DNA from: CAYQEC01 sp964416425
GTDB taxonomy: Bacteria; Actinomycetota; Acidimicrobiia; Spongiisociales; UBA5794
DNA: 53,430 nt
Direction: 5' to 3'
NCBI GenBank assembly: GCA_964416425.1
Contig: CAYQEC010000018.1
Location: forward strand, 1 to 53,430
Made by a program: the position numbers and the translations under genes. This document shows, one piece after another, positions 26,496 through 35,123 of the stretch (position 1 is its first letter; each line of letters starts with the position of its first letter). The notes beneath the pieces were generated by a model. That model was not told the DNA's origin and did not search any database. It saw only the letters and a program-made list of their open reading frames with translations.

Positions 26496-27224
26496 GTGAC
26501 GGTCACTGCGCAGCGGAGCGATCCCAAGACCCGCCGCCCGCTGCCATGGTTCGTCGACTTCTACCGCACCGACGTCGGCAAGAAATGGGCGATGGCGGTC
26601 ACCGGGGTGGCCCTGCTCGGCTACGTGCTCGCCCACCTGCTCGGCAATCTGAAGGCCTACATTGGGCCCTCGAGCATCGACCAGTACGGAGAGGCACTGC
26701 GGGACCTCGGCGGCCATCTCGTCCCCCGCACCCACCTACTCTGGATGATGCGGATCGGACTCGGTGCCGCCTTCGTGGTCCACGTCCACGCCGCCACCGT
26801 CCTCACCTTCCACAACTTCCAGGCCCGCGGCAGGCAGCGCTACGAGGCGGGACGCCACTACCTCGCCGCCAACTACGCCTCACGCACCATGCGCTGGACC
26901 GGCCCCATCGTGCTGGCGTACCTCGTCTTCCACCTCGCCGACCTCACCTGGGGCAGCGCCAACCCTGACTTCATGCGCGGCCACCCCTACGCCAACCTGA
27001 TCGCCAGCCTGCAGCGGGTTCCGGTGGCGGTGCTCTACGTCATCGCCAACATCGCGCTCGCCATCCACATCTACCACGGGGCGTGGAGCCTCTTCCAGAG
27101 CGTCGGCGCCAACAACGCCCGCTTCAACGAGTGGCGCCGCTACTTCGCCGTCGGATTCGCCGTGGTGATCCTGGTGGGGAACCTCAGCCTCCCGATCGCG
27201 ATCCAGCTCGGCATCATCGCCTAG
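26496..27224 (+). CDS. sdhC: Succinate dehydrogenase cytochrome b subunit (b558 family)
   Basis: A 242-residue five-helix membrane subunit of the single-chain b558 type, so no separate SdhD is needed. Candidate haem ligands are His residues in the helices around YVLAHLLGNL, HVHAATVLTFHNF, LVFHLADLTWG and HIYHGAWSLFQ. It anchors SdhAB and passes electrons to quinone. The GTG at 26496 is chosen because GAGGAAGG stands 7 nt upstream; earlier in-frame sequence does not look coding. The order sdhC-sdhA-sdhB follows. Confidence 0.94.
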   Translation: MTVTAQRSDPKTRRPLPWFVDFYRTDVGKKWAMAVTGVALLGYVLAHLLGNLKAYIGPSSIDQYGEALRDLGGHLVPRTHLLWMMRIGLGAAFVVHVHAATVLTFHNFQARGRQRYEAGRHYLAANYASRTMRWTGPIVLAYLVFHLADLTWGSANPDFMRGHPYANLIASLQRVPVAVLYVIANIALAIHIYHGAWSLFQSVGANNARFNEWRRYFAVGFAVVILVGNLSLPIAIQLGIIA

Positions 27225-27247
27225 GCCCGGAGAGGACGACCAAGAAG

Positions 27248-29170
27248 GTGACCATCACACTCGACGCCAAGATCCCGGCCGGTCCCATCGAGGACAAGTG
27301 GGACACCCACCGCTTCGACATCCGGCTGGTCAACCCCGCCAACAAGCGCAAGTACGAGATCATCGTCGTCGGGTCCGGCCTCGCCGGGGCCTCCACCGCC
27401 GCCACCCTCGCCGAACTCGGGTACCGGGTGAAGGTGTTCACCTACCACGACTCCCCCCGCCGTGCCCACAGCATCGCCGCCCAGGGGGGCATCAACGCCG
27501 CCAAGAACTACCCCAACGACGGCGACAGCATCTACCGGCTCTTCTACGACACCGTCAAAGGCGGCGACTACCGCTCCCGGGAGGCCAACGTCTACCGGCT
27601 GGCGCAGGTCTCCAACGAGATCATCGACCAGTGCGCCGCCCAGGGGGTCCCCTTCGCCCGGGAGTACGGCGGCCTGCTCGACAACCGCTCCTTCGGCGGC
27701 GCCCAGGTGTCCCGCACCTTCTACGCCCGGGGCCAGACAGGCCAGCAGCTCCTGCTCGGCGCCTACCAGGCCCTCGCCCGCCAGGTCCACCTCGGGACGG
27801 TGGAGCTCTTCAACCGCTCCGAGATGCTCGACGTCGTGCTCCACGAGGGACGCGCCGTCGGCATCGTCGTCCGCGACCTGGTGAGCGGCGAGGTGACCTC
27901 CCACTCCGCCCATGCCGTGGTGCTGGCCACCGGCGGCTACAGCAACGTGTACTTCCTCTCCACCAACGCCATGGCGTGCAACACCACCGCCATCTGGCGG
28001 GCCTACCGCAAGGGGGCGCTATTCGCCAACCCCTGCTTCACCCAGATCCACCCCACCTGCATCCCTGCCAGCGACGAGTTCCAGTCGAAGCTCACTCTCA
28101 TGTCCGAGTCGCTCCGCAACGACGGTCGCATCTGGGTCCCGCTCGACCCCGGCGACACCCGGCCCCCCAACCAGATCCCTGAGGCGGAACGCGACTACTA
28201 CCTGGAGCGCCGTTACCCGGCGTTCGGCAACTTGGTACCCCGCGACGTGGCGTCGCGGGCGGCGAAGCGCATGATCGACGACAACCGGGGGGCGGGGCCG
28301 CTCCACAACGGGGTCTACCTCGACTTCGCCGACGCCATCGGGCGCCTGGGGCGGGACACCATCGAAGCCCGTTACGGCAACCTCTTCGAGATGTACGAGC
28401 GCATCACCGACGAGGACCCCTACACGGTCCCGATGCGGATCTACCCCGCCCCCCACTACACGATGGGCGGGCTGTGGGTCGACTACAACCTGATGACGAC
28501 CGTGGCCGGCCTCTACGCCATCGGGGAGGCCAACTTCTCCGACCACGGGGCCAACCGCCTCGGGGCGAGCGCCCTCATGCAGGGACTCGCCGACGGCTAC
28601 TTCGTGCTCCCCTACACCATCGGTGACTACCTGGCCGACTGGCTCAACATCGACCCCCTCCCCACCGACCATCCCGCCTTCGCCGCCGCCGAGCAGGCGG
28701 TCGCCGACCAGGTGAGCCGGCTGCTGGCGGTCAACGGCAGCCGCACCGTCGACTCGTTCCACCGCGAGCTGGGCACGATCATGATCGAGCACTGCGGCAT
28801 GGCCCGGAGCCGCCCCGGCCTCGAGGAGACGATCTCGCGCATCCCGGCGCTGCGGGAGGAGTACTGGAACGACGTCCGGGTCCTCGGTGACGGCGCCTCC
28901 TTCAATCAGTCGCTGGAGCGAGCCGGCCGGGTCGCCGACTTCCTGGAGCTGGCCGAGCTGATGTGCCGGGACGCCCTCGACCGGGAGGAGTCGTGCGGCG
29001 GCCACTTCCGGCTCGAGCACCAGACCGAGGAGGGTGAGGCGCGGCGCGACGACGTCAACCAGATCCACGTCTCGGCCTGGGAGTGGCACGGCCCCGAGGC
29101 GGCGCCGGAACGCCACAAGGAGCCGCTGCAGTTCGACCACGTCCAACTGGCGCAGAGAAGCTACAAGTGA
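27248..29170 (+). CDS. sdhA: Succinate dehydrogenase / fumarate reductase flavoprotein subunit
   Basis: A 640-residue flavoprotein. The FAD Rossmann motif is VVGSGLAGASTAATLAELG, the covalent-FAD His is His74 in RRAHSIAAQGG, and the active-site segments are FTQIHPTCIP and HYTMGGLWVDYN. The DEFQSKLTLMSESLRNDGRIW stretch is typical of the Bacteroidetes/actinobacterial-type enzyme paired with a b558 anchor. It oxidises succinate in the TCA cycle. The GTG at 27248 follows GGAGAGG at 27229. Its stop overlaps the sdhB ATG by 1 nt. Confidence 0.96.
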   Translation: MTITLDAKIPAGPIEDKWDTHRFDIRLVNPANKRKYEIIVVGSGLAGASTAATLAELGYRVKVFTYHDSPRRAHSIAAQGGINAAKNYPNDGDSIYRLFYDTVKGGDYRSREANVYRLAQVSNEIIDQCAAQGVPFAREYGGLLDNRSFGGAQVSRTFYARGQTGQQLLLGAYQALARQVHLGTVELFNRSEMLDVVLHEGRAVGIVVRDLVSGEVTSHSAHAVVLATGGYSNVYFLSTNAMACNTTAIWRAYRKGALFANPCFTQIHPTCIPASDEFQSKLTLMSESLRNDGRIWVPLDPGDTRPPNQIPEAERDYYLERRYPAFGNLVPRDVASRAAKRMIDDNRGAGPLHNGVYLDFADAIGRLGRDTIEARYGNLFEMYERITDEDPYTVPMRIYPAPHYTMGGLWVDYNLMTTVAGLYAIGEANFSDHGANRLGASALMQGLADGYFVLPYTIGDYLADWLNIDPLPTDHPAFAAAEQAVADQVSRLLAVNGSRTVDSFHRELGTIMIEHCGMARSRPGLEETISRIPALREEYWNDVRVLGDGASFNQSLERAGRVADFLELAELMCRDALDREESCGGHFRLEHQTEEGEARRDDVNQIHVSAWEWHGPEAAPERHKEPLQFDHVQLAQRSYK

Positions 29171-29931
29171 TGGACCTCACTTTGCGGGTGTGGCGCCAAG
29201 CGGGACCGGACCAGCCCGGGGAGTTCCGGGAGTACCCGGCGTCGGGGATCAGCCCCGAATCGTCGTTCCTCGAGATGCTCGACGTCGTCAACGAGCGGCT
29301 GGTGACACAGGGCGAGGAGCCGATCGCCTTCGACCACGACTGCCGGGAGGGCATCTGCGGCATGTGCGGGGTGATGATCAACGGCCACCCCCACGGCCCG
29401 CAGCTCGGGACCGCCACTTGCCAGCTCCACATGCGGAAGTTCCAGGACGGCGACACGATCGTGATCGAACCGTGGCGAGCCGCCGCCATGCCGGTGATCC
29501 GGGACCTGGTCGTCGACCGCAGCGCCCTCGATCGCGTCATCGAGGCCGGCGGCTACATCACGGCGCCGACCGGGAGCGCCCCCGACGCCAACCTGATCCT
29601 CGTCCCTCACGCGGCGGCCGAGGCATCCATGGACGCCGCCGCCTGCATCGGTTGCGCCGCCTGTGTGGCGGCCTGCCCCAACAGCGCCGCCCAGCTCTTC
29701 ACCGCCGCCAAGCTGGCGCACCTCGATCTGCTGCCCCAGGGGCAGCCGGAGCGCTACACCCGGGTGGTGGCGATGGTGGAGACCATGGAGGAGTACTTCG
29801 GCTCCTGCACCAACCACGGCGAGTGCGAGACAGCCTGCCCCAAGAGCATCAGCATCGACACCATCGCCTTCATGAACCGCGACTACCTCGCCGCCAAGCT
29901 CAAGGACCTGCGTCTCTCCGGCCAGCGGTAG
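29170..29931 (+). CDS. sdhB: Succinate dehydrogenase iron-sulfur subunit
   Basis: A 253-residue protein. The N-terminal [2Fe-2S] domain has CREGICGMCG and a fourth Cys in TATCQLHM. The C-terminal domain carries ferredoxin-like cysteines in CIGCAACVAACPN and SCTNHGECETACPK for the [4Fe-4S] and [3Fe-4S] clusters. It carries electrons from SdhA to the SdhC haem and quinone. The ATG at 29170 shares one base with the sdhA stop. Confidence 0.96.
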   Translation: MDLTLRVWRQAGPDQPGEFREYPASGISPESSFLEMLDVVNERLVTQGEEPIAFDHDCREGICGMCGVMINGHPHGPQLGTATCQLHMRKFQDGDTIVIEPWRAAAMPVIRDLVVDRSALDRVIEAGGYITAPTGSAPDANLILVPHAAAEASMDAAACIGCAACVAACPNSAAQLFTAAKLAHLDLLPQGQPERYTRVVAMVETMEEYFGSCTNHGECETACPKSISIDTIAFMNRDYLAAKLKDLRLSGQR

Positions 29932-30037
29932 CCCGCCCCGGCGACAACTTGACCGTCCGCTCAAAATCGGCCCCGCCCACTATCCTGGCCGTGATCCCCT
30001 GCCTCCCAGGGTGACGCAGCAGCGAAAGGACGGACCC

Positions 30038-30421
30038 TTGGGCGTACAGTTTCTGAGCGACGAGTACATGCGCGAGGCCAGCGAGCAACTCGCCGCCAGC
30101 GCCGACTTCTCCAACGCCATCACCAACGTCAGCCTCGGCCTCCAGTTCACGGTGACCGGCGACGACCGGGACCTCTCGTACTACCTCTCGGTCGCCGACG
30201 GGCGTGCCACGATGGCCCGCGGCGAGCTCGAAGGCGCCGACGCCACCGTCACCAGCAGCTACGAGACCGCGGTGGCGCTCTCCAAGGGCGATCTCAACAC
30301 GCAGATGGCCTTCATGACCGGCAAGATCAAGGTAGCGGGGAACATGGCGACCCTGATGATGAACCAGGGGGTCATCAACGAGTGGACCGGCGCCCTCTCC
30401 GGTATGGACGTCGACTACTGA
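30038..30421 (+). CDS. SCP2 sterol-binding domain protein
   Basis: A 127-residue single-domain protein with the SCP2 fold pattern: an N-terminal helix, a curved sheet (LQFTVTGDDRDLSYYLSVADGRA), ADATVTSSYETAVALSKGD and the KIKVAGNMATLMM helix. Such proteins bind lipids or acyl-CoAs in a hydrophobic tunnel; the ligand here is unknown. I choose TTG 30038 because GAAAGGA lies 7 nt upstream; an in-frame GTG at 30011 would add nine residues without a ribosome site. It is convergent with the HU gene. Confidence 0.83.
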   Translation: MGVQFLSDEYMREASEQLAASADFSNAITNVSLGLQFTVTGDDRDLSYYLSVADGRATMARGELEGADATVTSSYETAVALSKGDLNTQMAFMTGKIKVAGNMATLMMNQGVINEWTGALSGMDVDY

Positions 30422-30444
30422 GCAGGCCCCGGTCCTGGACGTGA

Positions 30445-30470
30445 AGAGAGCGCCCCGTCGGGCGCTCTCT
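30445..30470. terminator. Hairpin between convergent SCP2 and HU genes
   Basis: Arms AGAGAGCGCC (30445-30454) and GGCGCTCTCT (30461-30470) form a 10-bp stem, extendable by one C-G pair. No strong T-tract is present on either strand, so termination efficiency is uncertain. It can serve both genes. Confidence 0.6.
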
Positions 30471-30492
30471 GCTCGTCGGATTCCCTCGGCGG

Positions 30493-30765
30493 CTACTTGA
30501 CGGCGTCCTTGAGGGCCTTGCCCGCCTTGAATGCCGGGACGTTCGATGCCGCGATCGGCACCTCGGCGCCCGTCTGGGGGTTGCGCCCCACCCGTGCCTT
30601 GCGATGGCGGCGCTCGAAGGTACCGAACCCGGTCAGCGTGACCTTGTCGCCGGTCTTCAGCGCACCGCTGATGGCATCGAGAGCGCCGTCGATCACCTGA
30701 GCGACTGCGGTCTTCGATTGCCCGGTCGCTGCGGCGACCTCGTCCACCAATTGACTCTTGTTCAC
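30493..30765 (-). CDS. hup: HU-family DNA-binding protein
   Basis: A 90-residue histone-like protein. It has the dimer helices (NKSQLVDEVAAATG), FGTFERRHRKARVGRNPQTG marking the DNA-bending arm, and a C-terminal FKAGKALKDAV helix. It lacks the long Lys/Ala tail found in mycobacterial and streptomycete HupB, so this is the short bacterial form. It starts at GTG 30765 with AAGGAGGAAGG upstream, and a promoter with 17-bp spacing lies at 30820-30848. Confidence 0.96.
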   Translation of the reverse strand: MNKSQLVDEVAAATGQSKTAVAQVIDGALDAISGALKTGDKVTLTGFGTFERRHRKARVGRNPQTGAEVPIAASNVPAFKAGKALKDAVK

Positions 30766-30819
30766 GAACCTTCCTCCTTGATATCCTGCCTGCGGCGGGC
30801 CGCGGCTCGAAGCGGCGTA

Positions 30820-30848
30820 ACCCTACCCACGGTCCGCGCCACCGCCAA
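30820..30848 (-). promoter_or_regulatory. Promoter of the HU gene
   Basis: On the minus strand TTGGCG (30848-30843) and TAGGGT (30825-30820) are spaced by 17 nt. The mRNA leader would be about 45 nt and includes a strong ribosome site. Confidence 0.5.
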
Positions 30849-30933
30849 GAACCCTTGTGGCCCATGGCCGTCGTCCCCTCCCGGCGCGGGAGCGTCGCGA
30901 CCGGCGGGGAATCAGAAGCAGCGACCGGGTCGG

Positions 30934-31869
30934 CTAGAAGTCGATCAGCTCGAGATCGGCGACCATGGCCTTGACCGCATCGGCGGCCGCCCGCAACTCC
31001 TGCAGCTCCTCGAGGGTGAGCCCGAGTTCGAGTACCTTCTGGACGCCGCCCTTCCCGAGGCGGGCGATGACGCCGACGTAGACGTCGCTGATCCCGTACT
31101 CCCCGGTGAGCCAGGCACACACCGGCATCTCGGTGCGGGTGTCCTCGACGACGGCTCGTGCCATGGCGGCAGCGGCGGCCGAGGGAGCGTAGTAGGCGCT
31201 GCCGGTCTTGAGCAGGCCGACGATCTCGGCACCGGCGTTGCGGGTCCGTTCCACCAGCTCCTTGACGGTGGCGGCGTCGAGCACCTCCACCAGCGGGACG
31301 CTTCCCACCCGGCACAGCGACGGGGCCGGCACCATCGTCTCGCCGTGACTCCCCAATGTCACGGCGTGGACGTCGAGCACGTCGGTGCCGGTCTCCTCGG
31401 AGATGAAGTGGGCGAAGCGGGCGCTGTCGAGCACCCCGGCTTGCCCGATGACCCGGGTGCGGGGGAACCCGGAGACCTCGGCCGCCAAGGTGGTCATCTG
31501 GTCGAGAGGGTTGGTCACCACGATGAGCACCGTCTCGGGGGAACGCTCGGCGACCTCCTTGGTGACCTGCTTGATGATCTTGGCGTTCACCTCGAGCAGG
31601 TCCATCCGCGACATCCCCGGCTTGCGGGGAAGCCCGGCGGTGATGACCACGATCTCACTGCCGGCGGTGTCGTCGTAGTCGTTGGTCCCGATCACCTTGG
31701 TACGGAACCGCACCACGGAACGGGACTGGTTCATGTCGAGTGCCACCCCTTGGGGGAGGCCCTCGACGATGTCGGTGAGGACGACCTCGTCGACGCAGCA
31801 CGACTCGGCGAGGCGCTGGGCGGTCGCCGAACCGTACTTGCCGGCACCGACCACGGTGATCTTGCTCAT
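30934..31869 (-). CDS. mdh: Malate dehydrogenase (LDH-like type)
   Basis: A 311-residue NAD-dependent enzyme. Markers are GAGKYGSATAQRLAE for NAD binding, the substrate arginines in GLPRKPGMSRMDLL, TNPLDQMT and the catalytic His in TLGSHGETMVP. It interconverts malate and oxaloacetate in the TCA cycle. This is the lactate-dehydrogenase-like MDH rather than the cytosolic-type enzyme more common in Actinobacteria. AGGAG lies upstream of the ATG, and a TAGGGT at 31930-31935 may be its -10. Confidence 0.95.
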   Translation of the reverse strand: MSKITVVGAGKYGSATAQRLAESCCVDEVVLTDIVEGLPQGVALDMNQSRSVVRFRTKVIGTNDYDDTAGSEIVVITAGLPRKPGMSRMDLLEVNAKIIKQVTKEVAERSPETVLIVVTNPLDQMTTLAAEVSGFPRTRVIGQAGVLDSARFAHFISEETGTDVLDVHAVTLGSHGETMVPAPSLCRVGSVPLVEVLDAATVKELVERTRNAGAEIVGLLKTGSAYYAPSAAAAAMARAVVEDTRTEMPVCAWLTGEYGISDVYVGVIARLGKGGVQKVLELGLTLEELQELRAAADAVKAMVADLELIDF

Positions 31870-32003
31870 CTCTGCGCGCTCCTCGGTTGGGATGGTTTCG
31901 CGCGATCTCGTGTTTCGCGGCGGCCTCCAACCCTAGTGGCCGGAAGGCGCCAGGAGGCCCGAACGGGGAGTCGCGGTGGTCGGCGGAGACCCCCCGGGTC
32001 TGG

Positions 32004-32009
32004 GACAAT
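32004..32009 (+). promoter_or_regulatory. -10 element, likely leaderless promoter of the lipoprotein gene
   Basis: GACAAT lies 6 nt before the ATG at 32016 without a Shine-Dalgarno sequence. Confidence 0.45.
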
Positions 32010-32015
32010 GGCGCC

Positions 32016-33050
32016 ATGCCGCGACGTCTCCTCCTGCTGGTGCTGGTGACCCTCGCTCTCGCCGCCGGATGCACCCTCGGCGGCTCCTCCGGCGACGAAT
32101 CGGCAGTGGAGGTGCCTACCCCGGGACCGGTGGAGTGGCGCCGCACCGTCGCCGGCATCGACGTCCTCGGCGTCGGCACCTCACCCGACCCGGCGGAGCT
32201 GGATCTGCTGGCGGCCGCGGTGACGGCGATCCCGGAGGTGCTATGGGACCGGGCCGCCCTGGGCGCCGTCTACCGGATCCCCGACGACCCTGCGGTGGAA
32301 CCGGGAACCCTCGCCTTCGCCACCGGACCCGACGTGTACCTCACCGACGCCACCTTCGCCCAGCCGGGCGGGAGCACGGCGCTGGAGGCGGCAATCGCCC
32401 ACGAGCTGGCCCACACCGCCCAATTCGCCGCCCTCACCGGCGACGACGTCACCGCCGCCGGCGACGACCCGGAAGCTCTCATCCGCGGCTCGGCCCTGGT
32501 GCGCCGCTTCGCCGCCGCCGCCGGGTGGATCGAGGGCGGGGACGGATGGCAGCTCCCCGACCCGGCGGGCGCGGTCGGCTCCGGGGTCACCGCCCCCGAG
32601 GAAGACATGGCCGAGACGGTGGCGGCGGTGGTGCTGGGGCGGGCCGAGGACCTCTCCCCCGCCCGCGTCGCCTGGGCCGAGGAATGGCTCGGAGCCGGCG
32701 CCGCGGAGTTGGCCGCCGGCTGCCCGTACGTACCGGCCGGGGCGGTGCCGCGTCGGGCCGACGAGCCCCTGTTCGACACCGCCGCTGTCGCTCCGTTGGC
32801 GACGGGCCACGTCGAACCCGTCTACTACGCACTCGAGGACGCCCGGCCGCTGCCCGAGATCGCCGCCGAGGTGGCCACGGCGCTGGCGGCCCGGGGCCTG
32901 GTGGGCACGCTGGGAGCGGCCGCCGGCGAGCCGGCACACTACGCCGGGCTCTACGACCCCGGGGGTGAGCGCCGCTACTGGGTCGAGCTGTGGGACCTGC
33001 GGGCCGAGCCGGCCGGGCACGTGCTGCTCACCTACGTCGCCCTGTGGTGA
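32016..33050 (+). CDS. Lipoprotein with HExxH metallopeptidase-like motif
   Basis: A 344-residue exported protein. The signal ends in LALAAGC, placing the lipidated Cys at residue 19. A zinc-type motif HELAH is at residues 129-133, preceded by the strand DVYLTDATFAQPGG. Further on, EEDMAETVA resembles the third-ligand segment (EDxAE) of zincin-like proteins. A surface metallopeptidase is therefore plausible. I do not recognise a named family, and activity is unproven. It is convergent with icd, 4 bp between the stops. Confidence 0.8.
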   Translation: MPRRLLLLVLVTLALAAGCTLGGSSGDESAVEVPTPGPVEWRRTVAGIDVLGVGTSPDPAELDLLAAAVTAIPEVLWDRAALGAVYRIPDDPAVEPGTLAFATGPDVYLTDATFAQPGGSTALEAAIAHELAHTAQFAALTGDDVTAAGDDPEALIRGSALVRRFAAAAGWIEGGDGWQLPDPAGAVGSGVTAPEEDMAETVAAVVLGRAEDLSPARVAWAEEWLGAGAAELAAGCPYVPAGAVPRRADEPLFDTAAVAPLATGHVEPVYYALEDARPLPEIAAEVATALAARGLVGTLGAAAGEPAHYAGLYDPGGERRYWVELWDLRAEPAGHVLLTYVALW

Positions 33051-33054
33051 CGGG

Positions 33055-34257
33055 TCACATCCGGTCGATCATCGCCCGGGCGAAGGCGCTGGTGGAGACC
33101 TCGGTGGCGCCTTCCATCTGCCGGGCCAAGTCGTAGGTGACGGTCTTGGCGCCGATGGCGGCCTCCAGCCCACCCTCGATGAGGTCGGCGGCCTCCCCCC
33201 ATCCGAGGTAGCGGAACATGATCGCCCCCGAGAGGATGAGGGAGCCGGGGTTGACCTTGTCCTGACCGGCGTATTTAGGGGCGGTGCCGTGGGTCGCCTC
33301 GAAGATGGCGTGGCCGGTGTCGTAGTTGATGTTGCCGCCGGGGGCGATCCCGATGCCGCCCACCTGAGCGGCGAGGGCGTCGGAGATGTAATCGCCGTTG
33401 AGGTTGAGGGTGGCGATGACGTCGTACTCGTCGGGGCGGGTCAGGATCTGCTGCAGGAAGGCGTCGGCGATGACGTCCTTCACCAGGAGCCGGTCGCCGG
33501 GTTCGCCTCCCGAGTCCGCCCACGACACCGCCACGTCCGAAAACTCGTCCTGCACCAGCTCGTAGCCCCAGGTGCGGAAGGCGCCCTCGGTGAACTTCAT
33601 GATGTTGCCCTTGTGCACCAGCGTCACGGACCGGCGGCCGTTGGCGAGGGCGTAGCGGATGGCGGCCCGCACCAGGCGCCGGCTGCCGGTGCGCGACACC
33701 GGCTTGATCCCGATCCCGCTGTCGGGTCGGATGTCCCAGCCGAACCGATCCTCGAAGTACTCGAGCAGGGCGGCGGTGGCCGGCGTCCCGGCCTCCAGCT
33801 CCTTGCCGGCGTACACGTCTTCGGTGTTCTCCCGGAAGATGACCATGTCGACCCGCTCGGGATGCTTCACCGGCGACGGAACGCCCCGGTACCAGCGCAC
33901 CGGCCGCAGGCACACGTACAGGTCGAGGATCTGGCGAAGGGCGACGTTGAGGCTGCGGATGCCGCCTCCCACCGGGGTGGTGAGCGGGCCCTTGATGCCC
34001 ACCAGGTGGCTGCGGAACGCCTCCACCGTCTCGCCGGGGAGCCACTGCCCGGTGCGGTCGAACGCCTTCTGCCCGGCGAGCACTTCGGTCCACGACACGG
34101 CGCGTTCCCCGCCGTAGGCCTTCTCGACCGCCGCGTCGAAAACGTGCCGGGCGGCGCTCCAGATGTCGGGACCGATGCCGTCGCCCTCGATGAACGGGAC
34201 GATCGGATCGTCGGGAACCTGCACCCCGTCGGGGCCCATCGTGATCGGGGTCGCCAT
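33055..34257 (-). CDS. icd: NADP-dependent isocitrate dehydrogenase
   Basis: A 400-residue homodimeric-type enzyme of the E. coli Icd family. It shows VPFIEGDGIGPDIW, the substrate loop GGGIRSLNVALRQILDLYVCLRP, VIFRENTEDVYAG, NLNGDYISD and HGTAPKYAG. It converts isocitrate to 2-oxoglutarate. Actinobacteria such as mycobacteria or streptomycetes often use a monomeric Icd, so the dimeric type is a lineage clue. Two ATGs are adjacent; 34257 gives better spacing from GAGGAG than 34260. A dispersed-repeat locus lies upstream. Confidence 0.95.
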   Translation of the reverse strand: MATPITMGPDGVQVPDDPIVPFIEGDGIGPDIWSAARHVFDAAVEKAYGGERAVSWTEVLAGQKAFDRTGQWLPGETVEAFRSHLVGIKGPLTTPVGGGIRSLNVALRQILDLYVCLRPVRWYRGVPSPVKHPERVDMVIFRENTEDVYAGKELEAGTPATAALLEYFEDRFGWDIRPDSGIGIKPVSRTGSRRLVRAAIRYALANGRRSVTLVHKGNIMKFTEGAFRTWGYELVQDEFSDVAVSWADSGGEPGDRLLVKDVIADAFLQQILTRPDEYDVIATLNLNGDYISDALAAQVGGIGIAPGGNINYDTGHAIFEATHGTAPKYAGQDKVNPGSLILSGAIMFRYLGWGEAADLIEGGLEAAIGAKTVTYDLARQMEGATEVSTSAFARAMIDRM

Positions 34258-34354
34258 CATGCTCCTCGTGGTGGGGAGTTCGCTCTCGGGCCGGAGGCTA
34301 GGAGGCTACCGGGAAATGCACCAGCAGGCGGCGCCGCGACCTCGCACCCGTCTC

Positions 34355-34591
34355 ACCCTCCTTGCCGTGCAGGGAGGGTCTCCGGGGAGGGTCACCTCGA
34401 GACCCGGCCGATCGCACACCCCCCTCGACTGTCTTCTCACCCTCCCTGCTGTGCAGGGAGGGTCGGAGAACGAGCCGAAGGCGAGTGATCCGGGGAAGGT
34501 CACCGCACAGTCCCCCACCGCGCCCCCCCTCGGCTCGGCTGCGCCGGCGCCTTGCCGCTCCCGCCGGTCCCCCCTTGTCACAAGCGGGGAC
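34355..34591 (-). repeat. Dispersed palindromic repeat, locus C (two units)
   Basis: On the minus strand: hairpin 34567-34591 (GTCCCC...GGGGAC, one mismatch), GCCGAGGGGGG, CGGTGACCTTCCCCG, a GCCTTCGGC mini-hairpin, palindrome ACCCTCCCTGC/GCAGGGAGGGT (34439-34463). A second shorter unit follows with GAGGTGACCCTCCCCGG and a near-identical palindrome at 34355-34379. The 34439-34463 palindrome is identical to 18570-18594. The 345-bp gap between icd and the DUF6141 gene holds no other recognisable feature. The first hairpin lies 12 nt after the frame-restored end of the DUF6141 gene and could end the long purine/suc transcript. Confidence 0.8.
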
Positions 34592-34655
34592 GGGACCCGA
34601 GGTCAGCGGTGCAGCGAGATCGCCGCCGACAGCTCGTCGGGACACTGCGTTCCGA

Positions 34656-35102
34656 TCAGCACTCGGCGATCGCCGGCGAGGCGGAGCTCGACCCCCCCAC
34701 CCCACGCACCGTGTAGCAGACCCGTCCCTGGCGGCCGCGCCGCCAACCCCATCCCCCGAACTCACGGAACGGCTCGTAGGTGACGGTTTCCCGGTCGGCG
34801 ATCTCGTCGAACGGGAAGTCACGGCGGAGCGGGAAGACGTTCCAGCGGACGTGGACACCGCTCCCGTCGACGACGGTCCGGACCCCCAGCATCCAAAACC
34901 ACACCGGGAACCCGACCCCGAACACGATCCAGAACAGCCAGATCAGGATGTCGGGCGCCGGCCTGCTCCCCCAGTCGTTGCCGAGCACGATCTGCACCAC
35001 GAAACCCCACCACGTCACGACGACGGGGATCGCCAGGATGGGGGCGAACCACCACCGGCGAAAGCGCTGGAACTCGGAGAAATCAGCGGGACGGTCGGTC
35101 AC
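34656..35102 (-). CDS. DUF6141-like membrane protein, C-terminus frameshifted
   Basis: A protein with two membrane helices (about residues 20-42 and 52-75) and a following PH-like beta domain (VVDGSGVHVRWNVFPLRRDFPFDEI). As read it stops at 34656 after a 148-residue frame whose last 11 residues (SSSASPAIAEC) look spurious. Adding one G to the seven-G run at 34692-34698 restores VELRLAGDRRVLIGTQCPDE and ends at 34603, giving about 166 residues with a normal hydrophobic C-terminal strand. This is therefore either a homopolymer error or a recent frameshift. It starts at GTG 35102 with GGAGG upstream, 21 bp after folD. Function unknown. Confidence 0.75.
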   Translation of the reverse strand: MTDRPADFSEFQRFRRWWFAPILAIPVVVTWWGFVVQIVLGNDWGSRPAPDILIWLFWIVFGVGFPVWFWMLGVRTVVDGSGVHVRWNVFPLRRDFPFDEIADRETVTYEPFREFGGWGWRRGRQGRVCYTVRGVGGSSSASPAIAEC

Positions 35103-35123
35103 TTCGCAACCTCCACTCGGTGC

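Noticed and set aside
29949..29986. A TTGACC/TATCCT promoter for the SCP2 gene
   Set aside because: The spacing is 26 nt, too long for a sigma-70-type promoter; no better pair was found, so no promoter is annotated there.
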